Below the pieces are notes generated by a model that saw only the letters and a list, made by a program, of their open reading frames with translations, ran no database searches and was not told the DNA's origin. A DNA stretch of 64,000 nucleotides, taken from assembly GCA_030374805.1 (NCBI GenBank), contig JARGSG010000057.1:124001-188000 (forward strand), written 5' to 3'. Within the stretch, counting starts at the first letter, position 1; the number at the start of each line of letters is the position of its first letter. The stretch is from Gracilaria gracilis. Lineage: Eukaryota > Rhodophyta > Florideophyceae > Gracilariales > Gracilariaceae. Both the position numbers and the translations under genes were made by a program. Below, piece after piece: positions 63,980 to 64,000 of this stretch.

Positions 63980-64000
63980 CTTGGGCTGGTCGATGCCCGA

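Overview
The window is nuclear DNA of a eukaryote. It holds nested LTR retrotransposons with chromodomains, eukaryotic cut-and-paste transposases, TATA boxes and single-exon genes for secreted proteins. The compact, apparently intron-free genes beside dense LTR elements suggest a red alga of the Chondrus type. That is an impression of style, and no single marker here proves it.

Layout. Positions 1-4,430 are gene-poor, with a decayed protease-like fragment and a pair of direct repeats. Positions 4,431-12,911 hold element A, a minus-strand Ty3/gypsy chromodomain element whose gag is split by a solo LTR of another family. Positions 12,912-17,085 are a gap with a second direct-repeat pair and a dead PIF/Harbinger-like transposase. 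Positions 17,086-46,842 are best read as one old plus-strand element, B, a close relative of A. It was opened first by element E (23,939-30,817; LTR pair, TSD TAAAG/TAAAT, no visible pol) and later by element C (32,013-43,734; two 767-bp LTRs, perfect TSD CACCT). C itself carries a solo copia-like LTR (41,973-42,250; TSD CGTCG). LTR divergence (B clearly greater than E, E greater than C) agrees with this order.

The most unusual feature is an antisense reading frame between the chromodomain and the 3' LTR of C, with its own AATAAA. A recognisable homologue lies in the same place and direction in B, where C landed inside it. The antisense gene is therefore a shared module of this element lineage and not a chance open frame. 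A second shared module, about 500 bp and non-coding, follows the chromodomain in A and B and also occurs in the pol-less E.

From 46,843 to the end is host gene territory with smaller transposons. It holds a polyamine/spermine oxidase-like enzyme, a secreted von Willebrand A protein, a secreted basic 8-cysteine protein, two paralogues of a secreted 10-cysteine family, two other secreted-protein candidates and a pogo/Tigger transposase (DD35D). A 507-bp retroelement gag fragment sits between perfect 26-bp repeats at the stop codon of one secreted-protein gene. Apart from the oxidase and the transposase, nearly every protein gene here looks exported, so the region may be a secreted-protein neighbourhood. 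I found no tRNA, rRNA or CRISPR.
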